A DNA stretch of 64,000 bases from assembly GCA_016716675.1 (NCBI GenBank), contig JADJVG010000012.1, positions 103,302-167,301 on the forward strand, read 5' to 3'. Positions 44,132 to 53,674 of the stretch are shown here, one piece after another; the stretch's first letter is position 1; every line of letters begins with the position of its first letter. The position numbers and the translations under genes were made by a program. This stretch comes from Hyphomicrobium sp. (GTDB lineage: Bacteria; Pseudomonadota; Alphaproteobacteria; Rhizobiales; Hyphomicrobiaceae). The notes beneath the pieces are model-generated. The model saw only the letters and a program-made list of their open reading frames with translations, searched no databases and was not told the origin of the DNA.

Positions 44132-45094
44132 GTGTTGATGAAACTTATTCCGAACTTCAAGGGCATGGACTTCTTTCCGCACGATCTGCGGCTTCCGTTC
44201 ATGCGCTACAAGGACCTCGCGATTGGTCTGTCCGTACTTGCCATGGTCTTGTCGTTGGGTCTGTTCTTTGCGAAGGGGCTGAACTACGGCGTCGATTTCA
44301 AGGGCGGTTCGATGGTTGAGCTGCAGGCGAACAACGGTGTGGCCGATGTCGCCGCACTGCGCGATAAGCTTGGCAGCCTTGGTCTCGGCGGCGTGCAGAT
44401 CCAATCGTTTGGCGGTCCGTCGGACGTCTTGATCCGCATTGAGGAACAGCCAGGCGGTGAAGTGGCTCAGCAGGCCGGATTGAAAAAGGTTATCGACGCC
44501 GTTGGCAGCGGATATACGCAGCGCCGCGTGGAAGTCGTTGGTCCGGCCGTATCGAGCGAACTGAGAACCACAGGTTTGATTGCTGTCGTCTGCGGCATCC
44601 TCGCGATCGTGGCTTACGTCTGGTTCCGCTTCGAGTGGCAGTTCGCGGTCGGCGCGGTCGTGGCGCTCTCACATGACGTGTTGGTGGTGGTCGGCATCTT
44701 CTCGCTGTTTCAATTCGAGTTTGACCTGTCAACAGTCGCTGCCCTACTGACAATTCTCGGCTATTCGGTCAACGACACGGTCGTCGTGTCGGACCGCATT
44801 CGTGAAAACCTGCGCAAGTACAAACGCATGGAACTCAACGAGCTTCTCAATCTATCGATCAACGAGACGCTGTCGCGCACCATCCTCACAGGTGTCACGG
44901 CGATTGCGGTGCTGATCTCGCTTTACATCTTCGGTGGCGAAGTTATCCGTAACTTCAACTTCACGATGTTGGTCGGTGTGATCATCGGCACCTACTCGTC
45001 GATCTTCATTGCAGCCCCGCTGCTCGGCTACCTCGGTGTCAAGCGCGACTGGAGTGATCAGGCTGCCAAGAACGCCGCGCCGTCGAAGGCGTGA
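44132..45094 (+). CDS. secF: Protein translocase subunit SecF
   Basis: Partner of SecD. The 320-aa product has the YGVDFKGGSMVEL motif at the start of the periplasmic domain, the segment FRFEWQFAVGAVVALSHDVLVVVG, and the characteristic GYSVNDTVVVSDRIRENLRKYK and LSRTILTGVTAIAVLISL. The start is GTG 44132 or ATG 44138, two codons later. Complete and operonic with secD. Confidence 0.96.
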   Translation: MLMKLIPNFKGMDFFPHDLRLPFMRYKDLAIGLSVLAMVLSLGLFFAKGLNYGVDFKGGSMVELQANNGVADVAALRDKLGSLGLGGVQIQSFGGPSDVLIRIEEQPGGEVAQQAGLKKVIDAVGSGYTQRRVEVVGPAVSSELRTTGLIAVVCGILAIVAYVWFRFEWQFAVGAVVALSHDVLVVVGIFSLFQFEFDLSTVAALLTILGYSVNDTVVVSDRIRENLRKYKRMELNELLNLSINETLSRTILTGVTAIAVLISLYIFGGEVIRNFNFTMLVGVIIGTYSSIFIAAPLLGYLGVKRDWSDQAAKNAAPSKA

Positions 45095-45137
45095 CGACGA
45101 TGCGCGGGGTGGCGTCCGCTGCAATGCGAGCACATCC

Positions 45138-45515
45138 ATGACGGCCTTTGATGGCAGATACCCTTATGAAGCCGCCGTCACCGCGTATGGTAACGGCGGC
45201 TTTCGTTTTGCAGACATGAGCCATAAAGGCTCGATCCTGTGTCTGCCGACGGGCGTTCACGCTTGGGCGCCAGTGAATGCAGAGCAATTGACCGTCGACG
45301 ATTTCGCGCAGGTGTTCAGCGATCTTGAGCCGCCCGCCGTTCTGCTGCTCGGCACCGGCGCGACGCAAGTGTTCATGGGCGCCGAGATTACACGCGCGTT
45401 CCAAGAGGCGGGCATCGGACTTGAGGCCATGGCGACAGGGGCCGCAGCGCGCACCTACAACATCCTGCTCGCTGAAAAGCGGAAGATCGGCGCGGCGCTG
45501 ATTGCGGTCGCATGA
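45138..45515 (+). CDS. Mth938-like (DUF498) protein, homologue of complex I assembly factor NDUFAF3
   Basis: A 125-aa protein of the Mth938 domain family, to which mitochondrial NDUFAF3 belongs. Seen are YEAAVTAYGNGGFRFADMSHKGSILCLPTGV, the strand-loop LEPPAVLLLGTGATQVF and GIGLEAMATGAAARTYNILLAE. It lies 43 bp after secF, and its stop overlaps the next gene in ATGA (45512-45515). Position next to secDF and beside an NDUFAF6-like gene suggests a role in respiratory complex I biogenesis. The exact function in bacteria is not settled. Confidence 0.85.
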   Translation: MTAFDGRYPYEAAVTAYGNGGFRFADMSHKGSILCLPTGVHAWAPVNAEQLTVDDFAQVFSDLEPPAVLLLGTGATQVFMGAEITRAFQEAGIGLEAMATGAAARTYNILLAEKRKIGAALIAVA

Positions 45516-46363
45516 CGGAGCGCGATAGCCCATCACAAGTGAACGAGGCTGCAGCCGATGCGGTTCGAGATGCTGCGCGCGGCGGCGCGCCGGATCGCTA
45601 TTTGTCGGCCTTGCTGGCGCCGCGCGCCGTTCGCGGCGATCTCGTTGCGCTTGCCGCGTTCTCGGCAGAGATCAACAGAATCGCGTCTCAGGTTCGCGAA
45701 CCGCACCTCGGCGAAATCCGCGTGCAGTGGTGGCGCGATGCACTTGATGCTGGCAGTCGGGGCGAGAAGTCCGGCCATCCGGTGGCCGACGCGTTTGTGG
45801 AAACGATAAAGCGGCATGATCTGCCGACGTCCAGGCTTGAAGGATACTTCGACGCCCATGTGCACCGGCTGTATGGCGATCCGCCGGCTGATGACGCTCA
45901 TCTGGCGCTAGAGCTCGATCTGATCGAGGGCACGCTGTTTGTGCTCGCCGCACAAATCCTCGGGGTGCAGACAACGGCGGAAGATCCCGCAATCGTGCAT
46001 CACGCGGCGCAGGCGTACGGCTTGGCGTGCATTGGCCTCGGATTGCCGCAGTCTCTGGCACGCGGACGCATCCCCCTGCCTCCTTCAATGATCGACGAAA
46101 ATGGTGGTGGCGCGCCTGATGATTGGCGGCGCGCGATAAAAGCCCTCACGGTGCTCGCGGGCAAGCATCTCGCGCATGTCACAGCTGCATATTCGGCAGA
46201 GCCCCGCGCTATTCGGACGGCATTGTTGCCCGTTGCCCTTGTCGAGCCCTATTTGCGGGCTCTGTCACGACCGGGACACGATCCGGCACATGATATCGCC
46301 GAGATCGCGCCATTGACGCGAACCTGGCGGCTCGCCAAAACGCACGTCGCCGGACGGTTGTGA
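45512..46363 (+). CDS. Squalene/phytoene-synthase-fold protein, NDUFAF6-like
   Basis: A 283-aa all-helical protein of the phytoene/squalene synthase superfamily. The segment LVALAAFSAEINRIASQVREPHLGEIRVQWWRDALD matches the subgroup that contains mitochondrial NDUFAF6 (complex I assembly). The Asp-rich DXXXD motifs needed for prenyl-transfer are not evident, so carotenoid or hopanoid synthesis is unlikely. It overlaps the NDUFAF3-like gene by four bases. Inferred role: complex I assembly or quality control. Confidence 0.82.
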   Translation: MTERDSPSQVNEAAADAVRDAARGGAPDRYLSALLAPRAVRGDLVALAAFSAEINRIASQVREPHLGEIRVQWWRDALDAGSRGEKSGHPVADAFVETIKRHDLPTSRLEGYFDAHVHRLYGDPPADDAHLALELDLIEGTLFVLAAQILGVQTTAEDPAIVHHAAQAYGLACIGLGLPQSLARGRIPLPPSMIDENGGGAPDDWRRAIKALTVLAGKHLAHVTAAYSAEPRAIRTALLPVALVEPYLRALSRPGHDPAHDIAEIAPLTRTWRLAKTHVAGRL

Positions 46364-46403
46364 TCAACGGTTGCAAGACCCGCGCACGTCAAGAGGGACA
46401 GCA

Positions 46404-48686
46404 GTGAAGCGCATCATGCATTTTATGTTGGCGATCGTTGTGCCGCTGTTGGCGATGACGGCGCCTGCGTCCGCTGAAGCGATCATCAAATGGCGCGTTG
46501 AAAACCCATTCCGGTTTTTCACCGATCCTGCCGATTCCGAAATTCATCGCGCAACATTCCGCGCACTCAGCTCCGAAGAGAGGCTAAGCCCGATCCTGTC
46601 TGCGGAACGCGCATTGCAAGCCCGGCACGACTCCGGCTGGGCGGCAACGATGTACCGCAAGACGTGCTGGAACTGGACGACCAACCGCTTCGATTGTCCG
46701 GCCTACGACGACTACATGAACCCGGTCAGCCACACGGTCATCGCGGACGTCATGGGCATCGATGATGCCGCCAATCTGACGTGTACGTGGCTGACGGCAC
46801 CGCATGGCGGCGACAACCCGCGCGGCACGGCGGTCAAACAACCCTGCAACGATCGTTTCGTATTTGATGCGCCGTATCCGGGCGGCGCGGCATTGAAAGT
46901 CGAAGTCGGCGGCCGCGAGGTTGCGGCGGCAGACGTGAAAGTTCACGATATTCTTGTCGCCGGCATGGGCGACAGTTTTGCGTCCGGTGAAGGCAATCCC
47001 GATATTCCGGTACGCTTTTCCCGCGATCGCACTGCCGACTACGCGAGCCCTGGCAGCAGTGCCGATCTTTCCGGATACCCCGCCCGCGTCGGCGACTGGC
47101 GGCAGATCGGAGACCAGAAATTCATCAGCGAGAATGCGCGCTGGCTCGATCAGGCGTGCCATCGGTCGCTCTATTCGCAGCAATTGCGCGCGGCCCTGCA
47201 ATTGGCGTCGGAAGATCCACATCGCTCGGTCACATACGTCGGCGTATCGTGCTCGGGCGCTGAAGTGACGGCAGGATTGTTCCTGCGCTACAAGGGCAAC
47301 GAGTGGGTGCCGAACCCGCCGGCGCTATCGCAGATTTCAGCGGTGGCCCAAGCGCAATGCGGAAAACACGACGCAGAGGCGCTCGATCTCCCGGAAGCCT
47401 ATCACATCAACGGCAAGATCCCCGAGTTGAAGGGCGGCTTGGTGCTGCGCAAGTGCCCTAGTGATTATGCGCGCAAGATCGATCTCATTTTACTGTCGAT
47501 CGGCGGCAATGACGTCGGATTTTCGCGCCTCGTAGCGAACGCGGTACTCTCCAACGAATCCATGCTGCGCCAGCTCGGCGGTTGGATCGGTGAGGTGCAC
47601 GGGCAGGCGCGCGCATCTTCGCAGATGTCGCGATTGGGTGTGCGCTATAAGTCGCTCAACCGTGCGATCCACAATCTGCTCTACGTTCCGTGGGAAGAGA
47701 GCGACCGTATCATCCTGACCGGCTATCCAGGGCTTGCGCTCTCAGGCGACGGCAGCGAAACCTGCAAGGATGGCAACGCGGGCATGGAGGTTTTTTCAGA
47801 CTTCCGCTTGAGCGAGCAGAAGTTGCGCGAAGGCACCTGGATTGCGGACAAATTACACCGCGCGATGCGCGATAGTGCCGAGACCTATGGCTGGACGTTT
47901 GCTGAAACCCACCGCCACCAATTCATCGATCGCGGCATCTGTGCGGGGGCGTCGGGCGGTGTTGCGAACGGCAGCGAAGAACTTCGCCTTCCCCGCAAGG
48001 TCAACGGCATCTGGAAGCCCTACAACCCGGCCGATTTCAAAGCGTATGTCAGCCGCAGGCGTTGGTTCCGCACGCCCAACGACGCTTTTATGACCGGCAA
48101 TTTCCACGTCGCCGCGTCGCTGCTGCAGAAGGTTATGAAGCTCGATTCCCTGGCGTGGTTCCAGTTGCTGCTGGCATCAACCTACTCGGGATCGTTCCAC
48201 CCGACTGCGGAAGGTCATGCGGCGATTGCGGACGCCGTCGCCGATAAAGCCCGCACTGTCTTGAAGAAGTACGGTCAGGGCAGCGATCCCGAGCCTGAAT
48301 TTGCAATTCAAAAGCCCGCGGAGCCCGTTGATGAACCGAACATCGAAGTGCCCGTGATCCCAACGGACGGGCCGATTGCGCCGCCCCTCCCAGAACCGGC
48401 AGCAGTACCGACGCCTGGTGCGGCGCCCGGTGTGACACCCGATGTAACGCAGGCGCCGCCGCCAGCTCCACAGAGCGACGTGAATGACGCCGCAGCGGGC
48501 GCTACTGATGCGCCTGTGCCGCCGCTCTCAGAACCGGTTGACGTGGAACCAGCGGATACCGATGTGATGCCACCGGTCGATGTCGCACCGACCGAAAGCA
48601 CGCCGCGCACCGGAACCTCGGTCGGTCCTGACGACGGCAGCGCACAAGCGGCGCCGCTCGTCGTCGAGCCGTTCGCGAAACCGTGA
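46404..48686 (+). CDS. Secreted SGNH/GDSL-type hydrolase with Pro-rich C-terminal tail
   Basis: A 760-aa exported esterase-like protein. After a signal peptide (FMLAIVVPLLAMTAPASAE), a region of about 150 residues contains cysteines (CWNWTTNRFDC, CTWLTAP) and precedes the SGNH domain: block I GDSFASGEG (Ser191), block III with SIGGNDVGF, and block V FHPTAEGH (His599/His605). Residues from about 625 are a Pro/Ala/Asp/Glu-rich tail. GTG 46404 follows AGAGGGA with 7 bases. The substrate is unknown; extracellular lipids or envelope acyl groups are options. Converges on trmFO with 9 bp between. Confidence 0.82.
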   Translation: MKRIMHFMLAIVVPLLAMTAPASAEAIIKWRVENPFRFFTDPADSEIHRATFRALSSEERLSPILSAERALQARHDSGWAATMYRKTCWNWTTNRFDCPAYDDYMNPVSHTVIADVMGIDDAANLTCTWLTAPHGGDNPRGTAVKQPCNDRFVFDAPYPGGAALKVEVGGREVAAADVKVHDILVAGMGDSFASGEGNPDIPVRFSRDRTADYASPGSSADLSGYPARVGDWRQIGDQKFISENARWLDQACHRSLYSQQLRAALQLASEDPHRSVTYVGVSCSGAEVTAGLFLRYKGNEWVPNPPALSQISAVAQAQCGKHDAEALDLPEAYHINGKIPELKGGLVLRKCPSDYARKIDLILLSIGGNDVGFSRLVANAVLSNESMLRQLGGWIGEVHGQARASSQMSRLGVRYKSLNRAIHNLLYVPWEESDRIILTGYPGLALSGDGSETCKDGNAGMEVFSDFRLSEQKLREGTWIADKLHRAMRDSAETYGWTFAETHRHQFIDRGICAGASGGVANGSEELRLPRKVNGIWKPYNPADFKAYVSRRRWFRTPNDAFMTGNFHVAASLLQKVMKLDSLAWFQLLLASTYSGSFHPTAEGHAAIADAVADKARTVLKKYGQGSDPEPEFAIQKPAEPVDEPNIEVPVIPTDGPIAPPLPEPAAVPTPGAAPGVTPDVTQAPPPAPQSDVNDAAAGATDAPVPPLSEPVDVEPADTDVMPPVDVAPTESTPRTGTSVGPDDGSAQAAPLVVEPFAKP

Positions 48687-48695
48687 GCGCGCAGC

Positions 48696-50123
48696 CTAAT
48701 TGGTGGCAACGGGCATGTTGGCGGCCGCGAGCCACGCTTCGAGATCGGCGATCGCGCGCTGTGACATGACTTGCTTTTTGGCGCGGCCGCGCTCGGGGCC
48801 TTTGAGTTTTTTGCCAGCAGCATCGGTCACGGGGGCTGCTTCGAGATCGGGCAGCAAACCGTAGTTGATGTTCATCGGCTGGAATGACCGCGCCGTCGAG
48901 CGTTCGCCATCATCAGCGATCAAATGGCCGCCGGTGATGTGGGCGAGAAGCGCGCCGAGCGCCGTCGTGACCGGTGGCGCGACGATGCTATGGCTCAGTG
49001 CGTCGGCTGCTGCAAAGCGGCCGGCGAGCAGGCCCATGGCGGCGCTCTCGACGTAGCCTTCGACGCCGGTGATCTGGCCGGCGAAGCGCAGCCGCGGCTG
49101 CGCTTTCAAGCGGAGTGCCGCATCCAACAGTTTCGGCGAATTCAAATAAGTGTTGCGATGTAAGCCGCCGAGGCGCGCGAACTCTGCAGCCTCAAGACCC
49201 GGGATCATGCGGAAAATGCGAACCTGCTCGGCGTGCTTCAGCTTGGTCTGGAAGCCGACCATGTTCCACAGCGTTCCGAGCGCGTTGTCCTGACGGAGCT
49301 GCACGACGGCATAGGGCCAGCGTCCCGTGCGCGGATCATCGAGGCCGACCGGCTTCATCGGCCCATAGCGCAGCGTTTCGCGGCCCCGTTCCGCCATGAC
49401 TTCCACCGGCAGACAGCCGTCGAAGTATGGCGTGTTGGCTTCCCAGTCTTTGAAGACGGTTTTGTCACCGGCCAGAAGCGCATCGACGAAGGCGTTGTAT
49501 TCTTCCTTGTTCATCGGGCAGTTCAGATAATCGGCGCCCGTGCCGGCGGGACCGGTTTTGTCGTAGCGCGACTGGAACCAGGCAATCGAGGTATCGACGC
49601 TTTCGCGGTGAATGACAGGCGCGATGGCATCGAAGAACGCTAACTCGCCTTCGCCCGTCAGCGCGCCGACGGCTGCGCTGAGCGCGGGTGATGTTAGCGG
49701 GCCGGTGGCGATGACAACGCTGTTCCAATCATCAGGCGGCAGTCCGGCAACCTCACTGCGTTCGATTGTGATCAGCGGGTTCGTTTCGATGCGGCGCGTG
49801 ACTTCCGCTGAAAAGGCGTCGCGGTCGACGGCGAGCGCACCACCGGCCGGCAGCTTATGAACGTCGGCGGCGGCCATGATCAGCGAGCCGCAGCGGCGCA
49901 TCTCCTCGTGCAGCAGGCCGACGGCGTTGTTTTGCCAATCGTCGGAACGGAAGGAGTTCGAGCATACCAGCTCGGCAAAGCCGCCGGACTTGTGGGCGTC
50001 CGTCATGCGCTCGGGACGCATTTCATGCAGCACCACGGGCACGCCAGCCGATGCGATCTGATGCGCGGCTTCAGAACCGGCGAGACCGGCGCCGACGACG
50101 TGAATAGGGGCGGGACGTGTCAT
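48696..50123 (-). CDS. trmFO: Methylenetetrahydrofolate-tRNA-(uracil-5-)-methyltransferase TrmFO
   Basis: Flavin enzyme that makes m5U54 in the T loop of tRNA using methylene-THF. The 475-aa product has the FAD-binding VVGAGLAGSEAAHQIA, then LHEMRPERMTDAHKS, AELVCSNSFRSDD (conserved Cys), and YLNCPMNKEEYNAF (the second conserved Cys). ATG 50123 gives the standard N-terminus. An intact single-gene unit, divergent from a lipoprotein gene. Confidence 0.95.
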   Translation of the reverse strand: MTRPAPIHVVGAGLAGSEAAHQIASAGVPVVLHEMRPERMTDAHKSGGFAELVCSNSFRSDDWQNNAVGLLHEEMRRCGSLIMAAADVHKLPAGGALAVDRDAFSAEVTRRIETNPLITIERSEVAGLPPDDWNSVVIATGPLTSPALSAAVGALTGEGELAFFDAIAPVIHRESVDTSIAWFQSRYDKTGPAGTGADYLNCPMNKEEYNAFVDALLAGDKTVFKDWEANTPYFDGCLPVEVMAERGRETLRYGPMKPVGLDDPRTGRWPYAVVQLRQDNALGTLWNMVGFQTKLKHAEQVRIFRMIPGLEAAEFARLGGLHRNTYLNSPKLLDAALRLKAQPRLRFAGQITGVEGYVESAAMGLLAGRFAAADALSHSIVAPPVTTALGALLAHITGGHLIADDGERSTARSFQPMNINYGLLPDLEAAPVTDAAGKKLKGPERGRAKKQVMSQRAIADLEAWLAAANMPVATN

Positions 50124-50260
50124 ATGAACAATGTTTCCACAGCTGCGAATCAATGGGGCTTGGGGATATTTGACGCGAATCACCCGAGGGATTAGCCCGG
50201 TGGCTGTTGAGGTGCATCCAGCGCCGCGTTCCGAGTTTGGACTGTCTATCGCGGGGCGGC

Positions 50261-50923
50261 ATGAGCTGGCAACGATTGAGTGTGACTGCTGTTGTGGCAA
50301 TGGGCGCTGCTTTGAGCGTTGCTGCCTGCACGCATGAGCGCAATGGGCCGGTCGAAGGCCATTTTCAGGACTTCCATGTCGCGCAACCGGTCAAGAACTC
50401 GGTTACCGTATGCCACGCCTACACCTGCAAGATGCAGACGAAGTTCACCTTCAAAGACGCCGATATTGCAGAGATCGCCGCGATCTTCAAAAAGGTCGAG
50501 AAGGACGATAGCGCCGGAGAAGAGCGCCGCGCCATCGCCTATGCGATCGGCTGGATGGAAACCCGCGTCGGCAAGGAGATCGGCACCGATAAGGACCGTC
50601 CGGGCATGGACTTCAAAGCCTCCGGCGATCCGACGCAGCAGGATTGCGTCGATGAATCCACCAATACGACTAGCTATCTCCTAGTGTTGCAGAATAATGG
50701 TCTGTTGAAGCACCACACGGTCGGCACGCCCTTCGCCAAGGATCAGTTATGGCGCGGCGTCGCAGGCTGGACGCACTGGACCGCCGTGATTAAAGACACC
50801 GCCACCAGTCAGCGCTGGGCCGTTGATAGCTGGATTTACGAGAACGGCGAAAACCCGGCCATCGTCGAAACAGAGAAGTGGTACATTGAAGATCTCGGCA
50901 ATCTGCCGGTCGCGACGCGCTGA
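50261..50923 (+). CDS. Putative lipoprotein of unknown function
   Basis: A 220-aa exported protein; the N-terminus MSWQRLSVTAVVAMGAALSV runs into a lipobox AAC, so lipidation is likely. The mature part has YTCKMQTKFTFKDADIAEIAAIF, RRAIAYAIGWMETRVGKEIG, and a conserved QQDCVDESTNTTSYL segment, which is characteristic of a Hyphomicrobiales family without assigned function. A cysteine and histidine pattern (CVDE...LKHHTVG...WTHWTAVI) resembles transglutaminase-like folds, but I cannot confirm that. ATG 50261 is used. Confidence 0.78.
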   Translation: MSWQRLSVTAVVAMGAALSVAACTHERNGPVEGHFQDFHVAQPVKNSVTVCHAYTCKMQTKFTFKDADIAEIAAIFKKVEKDDSAGEERRAIAYAIGWMETRVGKEIGTDKDRPGMDFKASGDPTQQDCVDESTNTTSYLLVLQNNGLLKHHTVGTPFAKDQLWRGVAGWTHWTAVIKDTATSQRWAVDSWIYENGENPAIVETEKWYIEDLGNLPVATR

Positions 50924-50957
50924 AGCCGCGCCACGTGCTGGACCTAGCTGCGTCGTT

Positions 50958-52318
50958 CTAGCCAAGCACGAAATCGGTGATCAGTTTGAGGTTGAGCCCG
51001 ACGATGATGACCGCGATGACGGCAGCAATTGCCGTTAGCCAGCGGGGCGCGACGAGCTCTCCCATCTTGGCGCGGCTGGCGGTGAATTGAACCAGCGGAA
51101 TGATGGCGAACGGCAACTGCAAACTGAGAATGACCTGCGTGAGAATGAGCAGCTTCCCGGTCTCAGCTTCGCCGTAGAAAATCGTCACGCCCGCTGCCGG
51201 AATAATCGCAATGGCGCGCGTGATGAGGCGGCGCACCCAAGGCGCAACCTGCATCTTGATGAAGCCCTCCATCACCACCTGACCGGCGAGCGTGGCCGTG
51301 ACAGTGGAATTCAGGCCGCATGCCAGCAGCGCAATGCCGAACAACGTCGGGGCCATGGCGGAGCCGAGCAGCGGCGCTAACAGCGTATGCGCCTGGCCGA
51401 GTTCGACAACTTCCGTGTTGCCGGATTTGTAAAAGCCGCTGCCGCTAGGATCAGGATCGAGCCGTTGATCAACAAGGCGAGCATCAACGCGACCGTTGAA
51501 TCGATGGTCGCGAAGCGCAGCGCCTCGCGCTTCTGCGGCAGCTCGGTGCCATAAGCGCGCGTCTGCACGATTGCCGAGTGCAGGTAGAGATTATGCGGCA
51601 TCACTGTCGCGCCGAGAATACCGAGCCCGAGATAGAGCATGTCGGGATTTGAGAAAAGGTCGGACGTCGGCGCGAAACCGCGAATAACTTCACCCCAATG
51701 CGGATCGGCAAGCGCAATTTGAATGCCGAAGCACAGCGCGATGATGGCAAGTAACGTCACAACGAACGCTTCGAGATGACGGAAGCCGAGCCGCTGCAGC
51801 ATCAAGACGAGAAAAACATCAAGCGCCGTCAGGATGACGCCGATTTCCAGTGGCATTCCGAACAGCAAATTGAGACCGATGGCCGTGCCGATGACTTCGG
51901 CGATGTCGGTCGCGATGATGGCCGCTTCGGCTAGAAACCACAGCGGATAGGCGGCCCATGAAGGGTATCCGTCGCGGCAGGCTTGCGCGAGATCGCGCCC
52001 GGAGCCGACCGCCAAGCGCGCGCACAACGCCTGTAGGACAATGGCCATGATGTTTGAAACGAGCGCGACGAACAGCAGCGCGTAACCGAACTTCGAGCCG
52101 CCGGCGATGGCCGTTGCCCAGTTGCCAGGGTCCATGTAGCCGACGGCGACGAGGTAGCCCGGGCCGAGGAATGACAGGAAGCGCTTCCACGTTGAGCCCG
52201 TCTTGCGAACCGGCACTGTGCGGAACACGTCCGACAATGAGTTGTCGAGAGGCGCGTGTCGCCATCCACCCTGATCGGACGATGCGAGCGGAGGGGCAAC
52301 AGCAGCTTGGTCCGTCAT
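50958..52318 (-). pseudogene. mntH: Nramp-family Mn2+/Fe2+ transporter MntH, frameshifted
   Basis: Proton-coupled metal importer of the inner membrane. The upstream part (52318 down to about 51435) has the DPGN motif (GYMDPGNWATAIAGG), PHNLYLHSAIVQTR in TM6, and other Nramp segments. At plus-strand 51431-51434 (AAAA; TTTT in the gene) one base appears lost: adding a T restores ...AAAAFYKSGNTEVVELGQAHTLL, after which the true C-terminus (APTLFGIALLACGLNSTVTATLAGQ...) runs to 50958. Without it the protein ends in ...SNSARRIRC. A Fur/Mur-type operator sits 23 bp upstream. A sequencing indel or a recent mutation. Confidence 0.9.
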
Positions 52319-52340
52319 GGGATCCCGAGAAATGTGCAAA

Positions 52341-52355
52341 TGCAAATCATTCGCA
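52341..52355. promoter_or_regulatory. Fur/Mur-type operator upstream of mntH
   Basis: TGCAAATCATTCGCA is a 7-1-7 dyad with one mismatch, resembling alphaproteobacterial Mur/Fur boxes (TGCAAAT-N-ATTTGCA). It lies 23 bp before the mntH start on its promoter side. Expected outcome: manganese-dependent repression by Mur or Fur. Inferred from motif and context. Confidence 0.65.
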
Positions 52356-52567
52356 ACTATAGCAGGGTGGTATCTGTTGGCAATGGCGTTTGCGAACCTG
52401 TCCCCAAACCTCGACGTCGGGGCCGTCAGGCGGCACGGGCAGGTGCGGCGGCAAACTTTCCGGTCATCGGCAGCTTGAATCACGCAGAGGCCATTTTTAC
52501 CGTATATTTGGGCGTTCGAAATTGCGCCGTCCGGCACGCCGCCAGCCGCTACCAGGGAACAGAGTGC

Positions 52568-53674
52568 ATGTGGGTCAACAGTAAACGGTTGACGGAAGAT
52601 GTCCGCCGCTGGCGGGCCGAGGGGTGGGTTACGCCGCAGGGCGAAGCCTACATTCTGGATGACCTCGCGCGACGTGGCAGCGGACTGAACCTCGCGTCAT
52701 CGCTTGGCATTCTGGCGAGTGTGCTGCTCGGTTTCGCCGTAATGTCGTTCGTTGCGGCCCACTGGCAGGAGATGTCGCGACTGGTGCGGCTGTCGTTGCT
52801 GGTGACGCTCATCTGGGCGGGCTACGTGACGGCGGGCGCGTTCGCATCGCGCGGCAAGCAGATGTTTGCCGACGCCGCCATTCTGTTTTCCGTCGCGGCG
52901 TTCGGCGCCAGCATTATGCTGATCTCGCAGATGTTCCACATCGACGGCAATCCGCCCGACGCGATTCTGGCGTGGTGGCTGGGAGCTTTTCTTTCCGGCG
53001 TCGTCTTGCGTTCCAATCCGGCGCTGGCGTTCGCGATGGTGTTGGTGGCCGTTTGGACCGGCATGAAAACCGGCGATAGCGGCCACGTCCACTGGCCGTT
53101 TCTCGCGGCCTGGGCTGCAATCACCGCTGCATTCGTCTGGCACAAATGGCAGCCCGGCACGCACATCTCGGCCATCGCGCTGGCGGGCTTTGTCATTAGT
53201 CTCGGCTACACGCTTGAAACGGCTGCACCGCATCTGATCGTGGCGGGCATCGGCCTTGCCGCGGCGCTTGCAGCTGTTGCCGTTCTGCGGCTGCACATTG
53301 GCTTCGACGCGATAGCCGCGCCGGCGCTCGGTTATGCGATTGGTGTGCTATTTGCGGCGTTGTTTGCCCTGCAGTTCATTGAGAACACAACCACGCTCCA
53401 GCTTCTCATCTATGCGGCGGCCACGCTGGCGTTACTTCTGGCGGCCATCGGCTATGGTCTGTCGTACGATCATCGCGGGGCGTTGTGGCTCGGCTATTTG
53501 GGGTTTTCGGTCGAGGTACTGGCGCTTTACTGGAAGACGGTTGGTACCATCCTCGACACATCGCTATTCTTTCTTGTCGCCGGACTTATCGTTGCCGGGC
53601 TCGCGTTCCTGGCGTGGCGGCTGGCGCACCGCTTTGACGGTTCATCCGCCCATGAGCAAGGGACCCGCGCATGA
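52568..53674 (+). CDS. DUF2157 multi-pass membrane protein
   Basis: A 368-aa inner-membrane protein. Residues 1-45 are cytoplasmic (RLTEDVRRWRAEGWVTPQGEAYILDDL, the DUF2157 signature), followed by about ten hydrophobic segments such as LGILASVLLGFAVMSFVAAHW. Function unknown. The ATG at 52568 begins the domain. Its stop overlaps the next gene by four bases (ATGA), and the pair recurs together in proteobacteria. Confidence 0.85.
   Translation: MWVNSKRLTEDVRRWRAEGWVTPQGEAYILDDLARRGSGLNLASSLGILASVLLGFAVMSFVAAHWQEMSRLVRLSLLVTLIWAGYVTAGAFASRGKQMFADAAILFSVAAFGASIMLISQMFHIDGNPPDAILAWWLGAFLSGVVLRSNPALAFAMVLVAVWTGMKTGDSGHVHWPFLAAWAAITAAFVWHKWQPGTHISAIALAGFVISLGYTLETAAPHLIVAGIGLAAALAAVAVLRLHIGFDAIAAPALGYAIGVLFAALFALQFIENTTTLQLLIYAAATLALLLAAIGYGLSYDHRGALWLGYLGFSVEVLALYWKTVGTILDTSLFFLVAGLIVAGLAFLAWRLAHRFDGSSAHEQGTRA

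Noticed and set aside
45512..46363. Carotenoid or hopanoid biosynthesis gene (phytoene/squalene synthase)
   Set aside because: The Asp-rich catalytic motifs are not visible and no isoprenoid genes are near; the sequence fits the NDUFAF6-like branch.
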